Below, in pieces: positions 20,896 to 31,369 of a stretch of DNA of 64,000 nt. The notes beneath the pieces are model-generated. The model saw only the letters and a program-made list of their open reading frames with translations. It had not been told where the DNA came from and did no database searches. Both the position numbers and the translations under genes were made by a program. Numbering within the stretch: the first letter of the stretch is position 1; every line of letters begins with the position of its first letter. Where the stretch lies: the NCBI GenBank assembly GCA_019745075.1, contig JAIETR010000007.1:16514-80513 (forward strand). Reading direction: 5' to 3'. The DNA comes from Qipengyuania sp. (GTDB lineage: Bacteria; Pseudomonadota; Alphaproteobacteria; Sphingomonadales; Sphingomonadaceae).

Positions 20896-21579
20896 ATGGC
20901 CGCCCCGGATATGACGACGTTTCCGTTCGATATCGTGGGTTTCGACCTCGACGGCACCTTGCTCGACACCCACCGCGATCTGGCCGAGGCGGTCAATCAC
21001 GCGCTGGCGCTGGGCGGTTTCGATCTCGTGCCGCTCGATCACGCCAAGAACCTGATCGGTGGCGGTGCCAAGGTCATGCTCGCCAAGGCCATCGACGAGC
21101 AGGGCGGGCTGCCGGAAGTGGAGTTTCGCAAACTCTACAAGCAGATGCTCGCCTACTACGGCCGGCACTGCGCGGTGTGGACGGCGCCCTTCCCGCACGC
21201 GGGCGATGTTCTGGGGGATCTCTACGCGCGCGGCGTATGCATGGCGGTGATCACCAACAAATTCGAAGGTTTTGCGCGCGACATCCTCACCCGGCTGGGC
21301 TTGATCGACTGCTTCAAGGCGGTGATCGGCGGCGATACGCTGGGCAAGGGCCGCGCCAAGCCGGCGTCCGATCCGCTCCTCGAGGCGCGGCGGCGCTGCG
21401 GAGGCGGGCGAATGGCCTATGTCGGCGACAGCAGCTGGGACGTCATGGCGGCGCGCGCGGCCAAGGTGCCGGTGGTGGTCGCGGGTTACGGCTTCAACGA
21501 CAAGCCGCCCCACGAGCTAGGCGGCGATGCGGTGATCGATTCGCTCCGCGAACTCGTGCCGCTGCTCGAAAGCTGGTAA
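20896..21579 (+). CDS. gph: Phosphoglycolate phosphatase-like HAD hydrolase
   Basis: Product of 227 residues. HAD motif I is FDLDGTLLDT (nucleophile Asp about 17), motif II is in VITNKFEG, and motif IV is YVGDSSWDV. Likely removes phosphate from 2-phosphoglycolate, a by-product of DNA repair and oxygenase side reactions; substrate inferred from family. A second ATG at 20911 is an equally plausible start. Confidence 0.85.
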   Translation: MAAPDMTTFPFDIVGFDLDGTLLDTHRDLAEAVNHALALGGFDLVPLDHAKNLIGGGAKVMLAKAIDEQGGLPEVEFRKLYKQMLAYYGRHCAVWTAPFPHAGDVLGDLYARGVCMAVITNKFEGFARDILTRLGLIDCFKAVIGGDTLGKGRAKPASDPLLEARRRCGGGRMAYVGDSSWDVMAARAAKVPVVVAGYGFNDKPPHELGGDAVIDSLRELVPLLESW

Positions 21580-21656
21580 GCTCGCCGCTACGGCATCGCG
21601 CCCTCGCCGCAGCCCTGTTGCAAGCGCGACGCGATGGTGCCAGTTCCGGGCCCAAG

Positions 21657-21677
21657 TTGACCTTCACGTAAACCGAC
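21657..21677 (+). promoter_or_regulatory. Candidate operator/promoter with TTGAC and CACGTAAAC
   Basis: TTGACCTTCACGTAAAC lies 17-37 bp upstream of the SDR gene. It resembles sites of MerR-type regulators of acyl-CoA catabolism (LiuR-like, ACGTAAAC core) overlapping a -35 box. Weak, by eye only. Confidence 0.25.
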
Positions 21678-21693
21678 TCACGGAGCAGAACCC

Positions 21694-22629
21694 ATGACCA
21701 TCGACTTCAAGGACAAGGTCGCCATCGTCACCGGCGCGGGCGGCGGGCTCGGCCGCGAATACGCGCTTGAACTGGGCCGGCGCGGCGCCAGGGTGGTGGT
21801 CAACGATCTCGGCGGGTCGCGCGACGGCACCGGCGCTTCCGACGCGGCGCAGAAGGTCGTCGAGGAGATCGAGGCCGGGGGCGGCCAGGCGATGGCGAAC
21901 GGCCATTCGGTGACCGAGTTCGACCAGATGGAGGCGATGGTCGCCGCCGCCAGGGAGAAATGGGGCGGCGTCCACATCCTCATCAACAACGCCGGCGTGC
22001 TGCGCGACAAGACTTTCGCCAAGATGGAGCCGGCGGATTTCGAATTCGTGCTCAAGGTTCATCTCACCGGTAGCGCCTTCGCCACCAAGGCGGTGTGGGA
22101 GACGATGCGCGAGCAGGCCTATGGCCGTATCCTGATGACCGCGAGCAGCACCGGGCTGTTCGGCAATTTCGGCCAGGCCAATTACGGCGCGGCGAAGCTA
22201 GGCTTGGCCGGACTCACCAAGACGCTCGCGCTCGAGGGCGCGAAGTACAATGTGCGCTGCAACACCCTGAGCCCCGTGGCCGGCACGCGCATGACCGAGG
22301 ATCTGTTCCCCGAGCAGGCGTTCAAGCTGTTCGACCCGGTCAATGTCGTCCCCGCCGCGCTGTTCCTGGTCAGCGAGGACGCGCCCACCAACGCCATCGT
22401 CGGCGCGGGCGCGGGGGGCTTCCATTCGTCTTGGACGGTCATGAACGAGGCCGTGTGGCTGCCCGAAGCAGATCGCAGCGTCGAGGGTTTCGCGGCGCGC
22501 TGGGACGATATTTCCGCCTTCTCAAACCTCACCGCCCCGCAATCGGGCAGCGAGCAGAGCGGCAACATCCTTTCCGCGATGCAGAAGGTGCTCGGCGCCG
22601 ACGCCGCCCCCTCGAGCGCGCGCGGTTGA
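21694..22629 (+). CDS. Short-chain dehydrogenase of the MFE-2 / 3-hydroxyacyl-CoA type
   Basis: Product of 311 residues. The Rossmann motif TGAGGGLG is at residues 13-20, NNAG at about 98, and the catalytic Ser151/152, Tyr164 and Lys168 lie in [19 protein letters not shown]. The insert [14 protein letters not shown] after the second strand is typical of the peroxisomal multifunctional-enzyme-2 like SDRs acting on 3-hydroxyacyl-CoA. Length above the SDR norm (about 250) fits that group. The exact substrate cannot be read from sequence. A single gene; VapBC follows. Confidence 0.85.
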   Translation: MTIDFKDKVAIVTGAGGGLGREYALELGRRGARVVVNDLGGSRDGTGASDAAQKVVEEIEAGGGQAMANGHSVTEFDQMEAMVAAAREKWGGVHILINNAGVLRDKTFAKMEPADFEFVLKVHLTGSAFATKAVWETMREQAYGRILMTASSTGLFGNFGQANYGAAKLGLAGLTKTLALEGAKYNVRCNTLSPVAGTRMTEDLFPEQAFKLFDPVNVVPAALFLVSEDAPTNAIVGAGAGGFHSSWTVMNEAVWLPEADRSVEGFAARWDDISAFSNLTAPQSGSEQSGNILSAMQKVLGADAAPSSARG

Positions 22630-22643
22630 GCTTGCGAGGTAGG

Positions 22644-22662
22644 CGTATATCCCGTATATACG
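22644..22662 (+). promoter_or_regulatory. Predicted VapB operator
   Basis: CGTATAT (22644-22650) and ATATACG (22656-22662) form a perfect 7-bp inverted repeat with a 5-bp spacer ending 4 bases before the vapB ATG. Position and symmetry fit autoregulation by the antitoxin. Confidence 0.65.
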
Positions 22663-22666
22663 TCTG

Positions 22667-22927
22667 ATGACCAAGCCATTCCACACGCGTACGTTCAAGT
22701 CCGGCAACAGCGTCGCGGTGCGCCTGCCCAAGGACTTTGCCATTCCGGAGGGTGTCGAGGTCGAGCTGGCCAAGAACGGCGCGGCAGTTACGATCAAGCT
22801 GACGCAGGATGGCGCGGCCGAAAAGGCGCGGATGCTGAAGTGGCTTGAGGAACTTAAGGCTTTACCCAAGCCCCCCGAGATACAGAAGCGCGAACGGATC
22901 GTGTTTCCTAAGCGCCCCGGCCTTTAG
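22667..22927 (+). CDS. vapB: VapB-type antitoxin (AbrB/SpoVT fold)
   Basis: Product of 86 residues. The N-terminal TFKSGNSVAVRLPKDFAIPEG is the swapped-hairpin AbrB-like DNA-binding domain of VapB/MazE antitoxins; the C-terminal part (MLKWLEELKALPKP) should wrap the toxin. It neutralises the VapC encoded 3 bp downstream and, with it, represses the operon through the inverted repeat just upstream. Confidence 0.88.
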   Translation: MTKPFHTRTFKSGNSVAVRLPKDFAIPEGVEVELAKNGAAVTIKLTQDGAAEKARMLKWLEELKALPKPPEIQKRERIVFPKRPGL

Positions 22928-22930
22928 CGC

Positions 22931-23323
22931 TTGGCGGTTCTTCTCGATACCGATGTCGTGATCCACTTACGCGACGGTCACCCCTGGGTCGAAGAACAAG
23001 TCGCGACGCTCGAGCCGCCCTTCTTCATATCGGCGGTATCGCGTGTCGAACTGGAAAATGGCGTTGCGGGAAACGACGGCGATGCGCGCCGCGGGTTACT
23101 CGACCATGCTCTGCGCTATCTGGTGACGCTCGATTTCGCGACTGGGGAAATCGATGCCTACAGAACGATCGTGCGCCGCACGGGCTTCTCGCGTCGCAAG
23201 ACGGCCGATCGGATGACGGCAGCCACGGCCTTGTCCCACGCGCTGCCATTGGTCACGCTGAACGGCAAGGATTACCGCGACGTGCCGGGACTCGAGCTGG
23301 TCGCCTGGAGCTTGCCAGCCTAG
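22931..23323 (+). CDS. vapC: VapC-type PIN-domain toxin
   Basis: Product of 130 residues starting at TTG (22931). PIN-domain acidic residues: LLDTDVVIHL (Asp6, Asp8), VSRVELENG, and KTADRMTAATAL. VapC toxins are Mg-dependent RNases that cleave tRNA or rRNA. TTG is unusual but is the only start giving the conserved N-terminus, 3 bp after the vapB stop. Confidence 0.9.
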   Translation: MAVLLDTDVVIHLRDGHPWVEEQVATLEPPFFISAVSRVELENGVAGNDGDARRGLLDHALRYLVTLDFATGEIDAYRTIVRRTGFSRRKTADRMTAATALSHALPLVTLNGKDYRDVPGLELVAWSLPA

Positions 23324-23335
23324 AGCCAGCTGGCT

Positions 23336-23707
23336 CTATTCCTCCACCGCCCGCACCAGCCGCCGTTCCATGGGTGCGAGGACGCCGGCGAGCTCATGCC
23401 CCCGCTTCAACACCTGACCGTGCTCGCCGAACAGCGTCCACATGCCTTGGCGGGCGCGGAGCGCGGGGCGTTTCTCGACGCGCGCCTGCGGGTTCTCCGC
23501 GGCGCGGCGGAAGGCGGCGAAAGCGGCGAAATCGCGGGTGAAATCCATCGCGTAATCCCGCCATTCGCCCGCGGCGACCATGCGCCCGTAGAGATCGAGG
23601 ATGCGGGTCAGTTCCTCCCGCGTGAAGCCGATCTGGCCGGGGGCGGAGCGCGGAAACCCACCTGGAAAGGGCACCACCGATCCACCGCCACCACCCGGCT
23701 GGCTCAA
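23336..23707 (-). CDS. DUF2794-family protein
   Basis: Product of 123 residues. [20 protein letters not shown] and EWRDYAMDF followed by AFRRAAENP are the conserved core of DUF2794, a family found in alphaproteobacteria with no known function. Gly-rich N-terminus. Its ATG overlaps the cysE stop by 4 bp, so it is cotranslated with cysE. Confidence 0.85.
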   Translation of the reverse strand: MSQPGGGGGSVVPFPGGFPRSAPGQIGFTREELTRILDLYGRMVAAGEWRDYAMDFTRDFAAFAAFRRAAENPQARVEKRPALRARQGMWTLFGEHGQVLKRGHELAGVLAPMERRLVRAVEE

Positions 23708-24426
23708 TTATCGGTCCCGCTGAGCTGTTCCGATAACTCCGCCTCCACCTGCGACTCCAACCGTGACCGCGCGGTTTCACGCAGCGCGGCAATCTCGGCG
23801 CGCATCTCGCTCAATTGCTGCTCCAGGGCCTCGACGCGGCCCATGTCCGGCTCGCAGGGCTCGTTGCATGGCGTGCCATAAGGGACGAATTCGCGCACGT
23901 ACTCCTCGACCGGGATCAGTGCGCTCCGCGCCTTCAGCCCGATCATCGTCGCGCCTTCGGGCACGTCGTCGGTGACCACGGCATTGGCGCCGATGCGCGC
24001 GCGTTCGCCCACCGTGATCGGACCGATCACCTGCGCTCCAGAACCGATGATCACATTGTCGCGGATCGTCGGGTGGCGCTTGCCGCCGACCCCGCTCGTC
24101 GGATTGGTGCCCCCCAGCGTCACGCACTGGTAGATGGTCACATTATCGCCGATCTGGGCCGTCTCGCCGATCACGGTGAAGCCGTGGTCGATGAAAAAGT
24201 TTCGCCCGATCCTGGCGCCGGGATGGATGTCGATCGCGGTCAGGAAGCGCCCGGCGTGATTGATCACCCGTGCCAGCAGGAACAGCTCGGCCTCGTAAAG
24301 CCAATGCGCGAGGCGGTGGAACGCGACCGCCCAGACGCCCGGATAGGTCAGGATTTCCCAGCGCGAGCGCGGCGAGGGATCGCGCGCGCGAACGCTGTCG
24401 AGATAGGCCCTCAACCGGTCGAACAT
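23704..24426 (-). CDS. cysE: Serine O-acetyltransferase
   Basis: Product of 240 residues. The hexapeptide beta-helix contains [33 protein letters not shown] and [20 protein letters not shown], typical of CysE/EpsC, which makes O-acetylserine for cysteine synthesis. The C-terminus is longer than usual, with a Glu/Arg-rich probable coiled coil (about residues 200-235) after a Cys-containing [10 protein letters not shown] stretch. Overlaps DUF2794 downstream. Confidence 0.92.
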   Translation of the reverse strand: MFDRLRAYLDSVRARDPSPRSRWEILTYPGVWAVAFHRLAHWLYEAELFLLARVINHAGRFLTAIDIHPGARIGRNFFIDHGFTVIGETAQIGDNVTIYQCVTLGGTNPTSGVGGKRHPTIRDNVIIGSGAQVIGPITVGERARIGANAVVTDDVPEGATMIGLKARSALIPVEEYVREFVPYGTPCNEPCEPDMGRVEALEQQLSEMRAEIAALRETARSRLESQVEAELSEQLSGTDN

Positions 24427-24455
24427 CGTGAGCCTAGCCTCCCACTAAAGCGCGC

Positions 24456-25064
24456 TCAAAGCAAGCGGCCCTGCTCGGGCCCCTGCACCGCTTCGAGCGC
24501 GTCGCGCCACAGCGAGATGGTGGCGGGCGCCTGGCGTTCAAGCGAAATCCGGTCGATCGCCTCGACCACCGCCTCGACCGCGGCGTGGCTTCGCTCGATC
24601 CGGGGCGCCAGATAGGCGGCCGCTCCCTCGCCCAGGACCAGCCGCCGCTGCTCGGCATGGGCGGACAGCAGCTCGGCGATCTGCGCATCGTCGGGCGCGC
24701 CGATGGCCAGCTGGAGCGAACCCCCGAGCCGCGATGCCAGATCGGGCAAACCGATGCGCCATCCGGGCGCGGCGGTCATCAGGAGCGGGCGGTCATTCTC
24801 CTGCGCGCGATTCCAGGCATGAAACAGCTCCGCTTCATCGCTCGAATGCGCATCGTCGAACGCCTCGCCCGCGCCGCTGCCCGCGAACCAGCCCGCCAGC
24901 AGCGATTTTCCAGAGCGCGGCGGTCCGAGCAGCACGGCGGTGCGAAAGGGCCAGCGCGAGGGATCGCGCAACGCTTCGATCACCGCGCGGTTCGCCTCTC
25001 CGACGACGATCCGCACGGGCTCGGCAGCCCCGCGGACATCGAGCGGGAGAGCAATCTGGGTCAT
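24456..25064 (-). CDS. hdaA: HdaA/Hda-like replication regulator (DnaA-related ATPase)
   Basis: Product of 202 residues related to the DnaA AAA+ domain without domain IV. The N-terminal QIALPLD is a beta-clamp-binding motif, as in Hda; the P-loop is LLGPPRSGKSLL. In the family it binds the sliding clamp and stimulates hydrolysis of DnaA-ATP, preventing re-initiation. Gene order hdaA, uncharacterised protein, then divergent purM-purN is a common alphaproteobacterial arrangement. Confidence 0.85.
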   Translation of the reverse strand: MTQIALPLDVRGAAEPVRIVVGEANRAVIEALRDPSRWPFRTAVLLGPPRSGKSLLAGWFAGSGAGEAFDDAHSSDEAELFHAWNRAQENDRPLLMTAAPGWRIGLPDLASRLGGSLQLAIGAPDDAQIAELLSAHAEQRRLVLGEGAAAYLAPRIERSHAAVEAVVEAIDRISLERQAPATISLWRDALEAVQGPEQGRLL

Positions 25065-25080
25065 CGAACGCGGGCCGCCG

Positions 25081-26352
25081 TCAGCGGCTGATCGACAAGC
25101 CGCCGCCGGCCTCGCGCACGGTGAAGCCGCGCGCCCGCAGCGCCTCCGCGAGCTCGGCGGCGCCGCCGGCGAAGGTCACGCGCATGAGCGAGGTGCCGCC
25201 CAGCGCGAGGCTAGTCGTCGCGGCGCCGCGAACCCCCGGCGTCGCGCGGACCGCCCCCACCGCCGCATCGACCGAAGCCGGGTCGGGGGTGGCGAACTGG
25301 ACCGTCACGATGGTGATGGCGGCCGGCGTCGCGGCCGGAGCAGGCGTCCCGGTTTCGCCCGGGAGCGGCGTCTCCACGCCCAACTCGCCCGCGCGCGCCG
25401 CCTCCTCGCGCGCGGCGATGGCGCGGCCCTGCTCGATCAGCGCCTGCACCTCGGCGGGCAGCACCGGGGTTTCGAGATCGAGCGTCGGGTCGGGCCGGAG
25501 CCGGCCGGCGTCGAGCGCGTGGGTGTAGATGGCGTCGAAGCGCTGCGCCGCCTGCGCGAGCATGGCGGGCAGATGCGCCGGGCTCGTCGCCCGCAGCGTG
25601 AATTCGCCCAGCCAGCTGTTGTCCGGGCCATAGCGGGCGGTGAAGCGCCCGGTTACCGGCCCACCCGGGTAATCGTAATCGAGCCGCGCGATCGCGATGA
25701 GGACATCGGAAGCGCCGAACTGGTCAAGCACATTGCGCCACCACAACCGGCTGCGGCGGCCCGCCTGGCCATAGGTGATGAGCAGCGAATCTCCGCCCGC
25801 GCCCGAGGGGCGGACATATTCGATCCGGCTCGCCCCGGTCTGGTATTCGGCCCAGGCGCGCTGCCACGGGTTGCGGCGCTCGAACACCGTCTCGGTGCCC
25901 GCGGTCACGGTGACGGGGATCAGCAGCAGCGGGGCCGAGCGCGCGACCTCGCCCTCGCCGCCCAGGTATCCGCTCGCCCGCGCCCGATCGAAGATCACGC
26001 CGAGCCGCGCGATGTAGCGCCTGGGGCCAAGCTGCTCGCTCTCAATGACGATCGAGGACACCATCGAGCCGAGCTGTCCGTCGGACAGCCTGGGCCCGCC
26101 GATCCCGGCCCAGGCGAGCCGCGCCGCTTCCCGCCAGCCGTTCTCGCGCGCTTCCTGCGGCGTGTCGCCCTTGGCATCGACCGCGATGCCGGAAACGCGG
26201 ATGTCGCGCGAGGCGGCCACGGGCGCGATCCCGCGATCGCCCTCGATCTGCGCCCAGGCCGCGAGCGCCACGAGCAAGGCCAGTGCCAGCGCGGCGAACA
26301 TTCCCACCTGCCTGCCGGTGAGCGTCGGAAAGGGTCGGGAAAGCGTCCGCAT
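25081..26352 (-). CDS. Uncharacterised membrane-anchored protein, DUF2066-like
   Basis: Product of 423 residues. One N-terminal membrane helix (about residues 16-36), then a periplasmic part. [19 protein letters not shown] and the [16 protein letters not shown] region resemble proteins annotated as DUF2066; the C-terminal 75 residues ([32 protein letters not shown]) resemble an HMA-like ferredoxin fold but without the metal-binding Cys pair. Function unknown. Follows 16 bp upstream of hdaA in the same direction. Confidence 0.6.
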   Translation of the reverse strand: MRTLSRPFPTLTGRQVGMFAALALALLVALAAWAQIEGDRGIAPVAASRDIRVSGIAVDAKGDTPQEARENGWREAARLAWAGIGGPRLSDGQLGSMVSSIVIESEQLGPRRYIARLGVIFDRARASGYLGGEGEVARSAPLLLIPVTVTAGTETVFERRNPWQRAWAEYQTGASRIEYVRPSGAGGDSLLITYGQAGRRSRLWWRNVLDQFGASDVLIAIARLDYDYPGGPVTGRFTARYGPDNSWLGEFTLRATSPAHLPAMLAQAAQRFDAIYTHALDAGRLRPDPTLDLETPVLPAEVQALIEQGRAIAAREEAARAGELGVETPLPGETGTPAPAATPAAITIVTVQFATPDPASVDAAVGAVRATPGVRGAATTSLALGGTSLMRVTFAGGAAELAEALRARGFTVREAGGGLSISR

Positions 26353-26422
26353 GGGAATTCGGCGGCGCTTTTGCCCAATGCGTTCTGGAAAACCAAGGCC
26401 GAATAAGTATGGCGTGGCTGCG

Positions 26423-27526
26423 ATGGCCGAGAATCCACCCCCCGCCGCCTACACCTATGCCGACGCCGGCGTGTCGATCGATGCCGGCAACGCGCTGGTC
26501 AAGGCGATCGCGCCGCTGGTGCGGTCCACGCGCAGACCGGGCGCCGATGCCGAGATCGGGGGCTTCGGCGGCTTCTTCGATCCCAAGGCCGCCGGCTACC
26601 GCGATCCGCTGCTGGTCGCCGCCAATGACGGCGTTGGCACCAAGCTCAAGCTCGCCATCGACAGCGGGCGGCACGACAGCGTGGGCATCGATCTCGTCGC
26701 GATGTGCGCCAACGATCTGATCGTGCAGGGCGCGGAACCGCTGTTCTTCCTCGATTATTTCGCCACCGGGAAGCTCGAGACCGGGGTGGCCGAGCAGGTG
26801 GTCGCCGGCATCGCCGAAGGCTGCCGACAGGCCGGCTGCGCGCTGATCGGGGGCGAGACCGCCGAGATGCCGGGCATGTATGCACCGGGCGACTACGACT
26901 TGGCCGGCTTCTGCGTCGGCGCGGTCGAGCGCGGCGAGCAGCTCACCGGCGAGCGCGTGGCGCCGGGCATGGTGCTGCTCGGCCTCGCCAGCTCCGGAGT
27001 CCATTCGAACGGCTATTCGCTGGTGCGGCGGCTGGCGGCGGACAAGGGCTGGAAGCTCGAGTGCCCGGCGCTGTTCGATACCGACCGGCTGCTGATCGAG
27101 GCACTGCTCGAACCGACGCGAATCTATGTGAAGAGCCTGCTGCCCGAGCTTCGCGCCGGGCGGATCGCCGCGCTGGCGCATATCACCGGCGGCGGCCTGC
27201 TCGAGAACATCCCGCGCGTGCTGCCCCGGCGCGCGCATGCGGTGGTGGATGCGGATGCGTGGGAGCAGCCGCGGCTGATGGCCTTCCTCCAGGCGCAAGG
27301 CAACATCGCGCCGGGCGAGATGGCGCGCACCTTCAACTGCGGCGTGGGCATGGTGCTGGCGGTCGAGGAAGGCGATGCCGGGGCTGTCACGAAAGCACTC
27401 GAGGCGGCGGGCGAAACGGTCCTGACGGTTGGCCGGATCGAGGAAGGCGCGCGCGGCTGCACCGTGCGCGGCTCGGCGGGCACCTGGTCGGCGCGCGAGG
27501 ACTGGACCGCGAGCCACCGTGGCTGA
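26423..27526 (+). CDS. purM: Phosphoribosylformylglycinamidine cyclo-ligase
   Basis: Product of 367 residues. Family stretches: [51 protein letters not shown] and [15 protein letters not shown]. It catalyses ATP-dependent closure to aminoimidazole ribotide in purine synthesis. The start at 26423 is the ATG just before the conserved region. Its stop lies inside the first codons of purN. Confidence 0.97.
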   Translation: MAENPPPAAYTYADAGVSIDAGNALVKAIAPLVRSTRRPGADAEIGGFGGFFDPKAAGYRDPLLVAANDGVGTKLKLAIDSGRHDSVGIDLVAMCANDLIVQGAEPLFFLDYFATGKLETGVAEQVVAGIAEGCRQAGCALIGGETAEMPGMYAPGDYDLAGFCVGAVERGEQLTGERVAPGMVLLGLASSGVHSNGYSLVRRLAADKGWKLECPALFDTDRLLIEALLEPTRIYVKSLLPELRAGRIAALAHITGGGLLENIPRVLPRRAHAVVDADAWEQPRLMAFLQAQGNIAPGEMARTFNCGVGMVLAVEEGDAGAVTKALEAAGETVLTVGRIEEGARGCTVRGSAGTWSAREDWTASHRG

Positions 27527-28502
27527 ACAGGCCCCCGAAAGAGCGAAGGTCGCGGTGTTCATCTCGGGCGCCGGCTCGAACATGGCGGCGCTGCTCTATG
27601 CGAGCCGGCTGCCCGATTGCCCCTACGAGATCGTGTTGGTGGCCAGCAACGATCCAGCCGCGCCCGGCCTCGCGCTCGCCGAAGCGGAGGGCGTCGCCAC
27701 TTTCGCCCATCGGAACAGGGGCCTGGCGCGCGCCGAGCACGAGGCGATGCTGGACCAAGCCGCGCGCGACGCGGGCGCCGACTATATCGCGCTGGCCGGC
27801 TACATGCGCATCCTCACGCCCGAGACGGTCGCGCGCTGGCAGGGTCGGATGCTCAACATCCATCCCTCGCTGCTGCCCAAATACACCGGGCTCGACACGC
27901 ATGCGCGCGCGATCGCGGCGAGGGACAGCCACGCCGGCGTTTCGGTTCATCTCGTGACCGACGACCTCGATGGCGGCGAGGTGCTGGGGCAGATCCGGGT
28001 CGCCATCCGCGCCGACGACACGTCCGAGGCATTGGCAAAGCGCGTGCTCCTGGCCGAGCACCAGCTCTACCCGCGCGTGCTCGCGGACTATGTCTCGCGG
28101 GACAGCGACCCGGCACATCTGCTCGCCAGGGTGCGGGGCCTGGCGCTCGCTTTGCCCGAAACCCATGAGCGGGAGAGCCACGGGTCGGCTGGCTTTCGCG
28201 TCGGTAGCGAAAAATCGGGCAAGTTCTTCGCCTATTTCAGCGACCGGCACCACGGCACACCGCATATCGCCCTGCTGGTGAAGGCCGGCGGCATGGACGA
28301 GCTCGAAGGCCTGGTCGAAGACCAGCCGCAGGCCTATTTCAAGCCGGCCTACTACGGGGCGGGCGGCTGGATCGGCGTCATCCTCAACCGGCCGGGGCTC
28401 GACTGGGGCAATGTCGGCGAGTGGCTGGCGCGAAGCTGGCGCGCGGTCGCGCCGGCGCGCCTCACCCGACCGATGAACGCAGCGGACGCCTTTTTAGACT
28501 AA
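27519..28502 (+). CDS. purN: PurN fused to a C-terminal MmcQ/YjbR-like domain
   Basis: Product of 327 residues, against about 190-220 for normal PurN. Residues 1-192 are glycinamide ribonucleotide formyltransferase: [31 protein letters not shown] and [11 protein letters not shown] (catalytic Asn, His, Asp). From about residue 201 a second domain begins ([45 protein letters not shown]), matching the MmcQ/YjbR double-wing family. There is no stop or frameshift between them. The GTG start overlaps the purM end by 8 bp. YjbR-like proteins are often encoded separately; the fusion's purpose is unknown. Confidence 0.88.
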   Translation: MAEQAPERAKVAVFISGAGSNMAALLYASRLPDCPYEIVLVASNDPAAPGLALAEAEGVATFAHRNRGLARAEHEAMLDQAARDAGADYIALAGYMRILTPETVARWQGRMLNIHPSLLPKYTGLDTHARAIAARDSHAGVSVHLVTDDLDGGEVLGQIRVAIRADDTSEALAKRVLLAEHQLYPRVLADYVSRDSDPAHLLARVRGLALALPETHERESHGSAGFRVGSEKSGKFFAYFSDRHHGTPHIALLVKAGGMDELEGLVEDQPQAYFKPAYYGAGGWIGVILNRPGLDWGNVGEWLARSWRAVAPARLTRPMNAADAFLD

Positions 28503-28954
28503 GTCCCCGGCTCGTCCTCTTCCAGCTCCGGCTTTTCCGCGGCGCGATCCGCCATGCCGCGGGTGTGCTCGGGCGACAGCATCCGCGACATCGGCGGCGG
28601 GCCGCCCTCCGCCCAGGCCTGATATTCGGCGATTTTTCCATCGCGAACCAGCACCTGCCACACCGCGCGGCGATTGGGGCCGAACTGGCGGCTGTTGACG
28701 CGCCCCGTCATCAGGACATGCGGTTCGCGCCAGTCCATCCGATCGACCTCGATGCCGAAATCGGGGTCGACCGCGATCAGCGAGCGGAGCGCGGCGATGA
28801 CCTTGTCGCGCCCGGTCACGCCTTCGCGCCAGCTGTCGATATAGGTGAAGTCCTCGGTCAGCAGGGTTTCGAGCGTCTCGACGTCATGCGCGTTGAGCGC
28901 AGCGACGAATCGCTCGACAAGCGTCTTTTCGCGCCGAGAACGACCCCACAGCAC
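28499..28954 (-). CDS. NTF2/SnoaL-like protein
   Basis: Product of 151 residues. TLVERFVAALNAHDVETLET, TYIDSWREGVTGRDKVIAALR and AEYQAWAEGG fit the NTF2-like/SnoaL cone fold, used by small isomerases, hydratases and ligand-binding proteins. Activity cannot be predicted. It is convergent with purN and their stop codons overlap by 4 bp. Confidence 0.7.
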   Translation of the reverse strand: MLWGRSRREKTLVERFVAALNAHDVETLETLLTEDFTYIDSWREGVTGRDKVIAALRSLIAVDPDFGIEVDRMDWREPHVLMTGRVNSRQFGPNRRAVWQVLVRDGKIAEYQAWAEGGPPPMSRMLSPEHTRGMADRAAEKPELEEDEPGT

Positions 28955-29029
28955 GCGCGGCGTGTATCACGTTCGCGCTCGAGGCGTTACTGCAAATGTT
29001 GACGGGGAAGCCCCCAGCCATTCTCGCCC

Positions 29030-31369
29030 TCAGAACGCATAACCCAGAGTCACGCCATAGGTGCGCGGCGGCATCAGCGTGCCCCCGATGGTGCGGCTGG
29101 TCGAGACCGCGAAGCTGCCCGCCCACACCAGCTCGTCGGTGATGTTCTTGACGAAGGCATTGGCCGACCAGCGCCCGTCGGCGGTTTCGTAGCGGACATT
29201 GCCGTCGAGCATGATGTAGGCCTCCTGCGCCATCCGCGGATCGGCGAATTCGGTGTGGAACTGCTTCGAGCGGTAGGCGAAGTTGGAGGCCAGCGTGACG
29301 GTCCCGGTATTTCCCAGATCGATCTCGTAGCGGGGATTGAGGTTGAGGCTCCAGTCGGGCGACATGCGGGTCGGATTGCCCGACAGGTCCTTGAGCAGCT
29401 GCGAGGCGACCGCGCCCGGCGCGAACAGCCGCGCGTCGAGCGGGTCGGCGGCGAAGAAGTTGGTGAAGCGCGAGTGGAGATAGGCGAGCGAAGCGTTGAG
29501 CGCGAACGCCTGCGTCGGTCGCCACAACACCTCCAGTTCCGCGCCATAGGCCTCGCTGCTCGCCGCATTGGTCAGGTTGCTGACGAAGAACGGCGGGGTC
29601 GGAATTGGGCGAGTAAGCGAAAACTGCCCGTTCTTGAGCGTGTAGTAGAACACCGCCAGGTTCGCATCGAGCGTGCCGCCGGTATACTTGCCCCCGACTT
29701 CGAACGCCTCGACCTTTTCGGGCTCGACGAAGGGTTGCGGCTGATTGACCGACAACCGCCGGGTCGAACCGATCTCAGCGGTCCCGCTCTTGAACGCGCG
29801 CGACCAGTTTCCGTAGACCAGCAGATCGCCGCTCGGGCGCCACTCAAAGCCGGCCGAGGGCGAGAAATCCTCGAAATTCCGCCGCGTATCGAATTGCAGC
29901 GGATCGAGCACGAAGCCCGTCGCCGCGGAGCCGATGCCGCTGTTGTTCCGCAGACGCCGGGTTTCGGCGCTGACCCGCGCCCCGCCCTTGAGCGAGAACT
30001 CGGGCGACAGATCATAGGTTACATTGGCGTAGAGCGCGCCCGCATCGACCGTCAACCTGCCATCGAACTGCACCCGCAGCGGATCGGTGTTGGCGAGCAC
30101 GTCGAAACCGATGTGATTTTCGACCCGGATCCACTCCTTGAGAAAGAAGGCGCCGAACACGCCGTGGAACGGGCCCGCTTCGATATTGGCCTGGAACTCC
30201 TGGCTGGCCTGATTTTCGAACACCGGCTGCCAATGGTTGGCGCTGGTCCTGAGCGGACTGGTCTGGGCGAGCGGGTATCCCAGATAGGTCGACATGTCGA
30301 AATCGTGGAAGAAGATCGAGTCGAAGCTCCGGTAGGAGGTGAGCGACTTGAGCTGGAGCTGATCGATCGGGTCCCAGGTGCCGATCATCGTCAGCGACCA
30401 CTGCTTGCGGTCGTTGATCGGATCGAAATTGGTGGCGAGGTTGCGGACATTGCTGGCGAAGCGCGCCTGCGATCCGTCGGCGTTGGTGCGCTGGCCGAGC
30501 GAGCTGAGCCCGTCGTTGGCGGGATTGGCGTCGGTCAGCACGCCGGGGAAGGACAGCGAACGGAACTTGATCGCCAGCGAACGGTCGTTCTCGCGGTGAT
30601 ATTCCCCGGTGAACAGCAGCGAGGTGGTGTCGGTCGGCAGCAGCTCGAGATGCGCGCGGGCGGACAGCTGGTCGGAATTGTCGATGTCGTTGCCGGTGAA
30701 CTCGTTGATGCCATAGCCATCGCGGTCGATCTTCTGGACCGCGATCCGCGCGCGGATGCGGTCGGTGATCGGACCCCCGATCGCGCCCTCCTCCATCAGC
30801 AGCAGATTGGGCCCGCCGATGGTGAAGCGGGCATAGCCTTCGAGGCTCGACGAGGGCTTTGCGGTGATCAGGTTTATCGTGCCGCCGGTGGCGTTGCGCC
30901 CATAGAGCGTGCCCTGCGGCCCGCGCAGCACCTCGACCCGCTCGAGATCGAAGAGCGAGCCGAGCTGGGCCTGCGGCAGGCTGACCACCACGCCATCGAC
31001 ATGCAGCGCGACCGAGGGATCGACGCCGGGAAGCGAGCTCGACAGGCCGATGCCGCGGATGAACAGCTTGGCGAAATTGAAGTCGTTGCCGAAGCTGATG
31101 GAGGGGACGAGGTTCTGGAGCGCCTCGACATTGACGATGTTCTGCTCCTGCAAGGTTTCGGCCCCGACCGCCGAGACCGACAGCGACACCTCCGACAGCC
31201 GCTGTTCGCGCTTCTGCGCAGTGACGATGATCTCCTCGTTGGCCGGGGTGGGCTCCTCCGCCGCCGGCTGGTCCTGCGCCACCGCCGCGCCGGGAACCAG
31301 TGCCGTGGCAAGCGCGATCGCGGCTGCCCCCGCGAGATGGCTGGAGAGAATCGTCCGCTGCGCGATCAT
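29030..31369 (-). CDS. TonB-dependent outer-membrane receptor (1)
   Basis: Product of 779 residues. Signal peptide MIAQRTILSSHLAGAAAIAL to AVAQ, TonB box-like EEIIVTAQKREQ, plug domain with VEVLRGPQGTLYGRNATGG, and a 22-strand beta-barrel ending in aromatic YAF. Sphingomonad receptors of this group import plant-derived or aromatic compounds and siderophores; the ligand is unknown. The divergent AraC-type gene 135 bp away is its probable regulator. Confidence 0.9.
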   Translation of the reverse strand: MIAQRTILSSHLAGAAAIALATALVPGAAVAQDQPAAEEPTPANEEIIVTAQKREQRLSEVSLSVSAVGAETLQEQNIVNVEALQNLVPSISFGNDFNFAKLFIRGIGLSSSLPGVDPSVALHVDGVVVSLPQAQLGSLFDLERVEVLRGPQGTLYGRNATGGTINLITAKPSSSLEGYARFTIGGPNLLLMEEGAIGGPITDRIRARIAVQKIDRDGYGINEFTGNDIDNSDQLSARAHLELLPTDTTSLLFTGEYHRENDRSLAIKFRSLSFPGVLTDANPANDGLSSLGQRTNADGSQARFASNVRNLATNFDPINDRKQWSLTMIGTWDPIDQLQLKSLTSYRSFDSIFFHDFDMSTYLGYPLAQTSPLRTSANHWQPVFENQASQEFQANIEAGPFHGVFGAFFLKEWIRVENHIGFDVLANTDPLRVQFDGRLTVDAGALYANVTYDLSPEFSLKGGARVSAETRRLRNNSGIGSAATGFVLDPLQFDTRRNFEDFSPSAGFEWRPSGDLLVYGNWSRAFKSGTAEIGSTRRLSVNQPQPFVEPEKVEAFEVGGKYTGGTLDANLAVFYYTLKNGQFSLTRPIPTPPFFVSNLTNAASSEAYGAELEVLWRPTQAFALNASLAYLHSRFTNFFAADPLDARLFAPGAVASQLLKDLSGNPTRMSPDWSLNLNPRYEIDLGNTGTVTLASNFAYRSKQFHTEFADPRMAQEAYIMLDGNVRYETADGRWSANAFVKNITDELVWAGSFAVSTSRTIGGTLMPPRTYGVTLGYAF

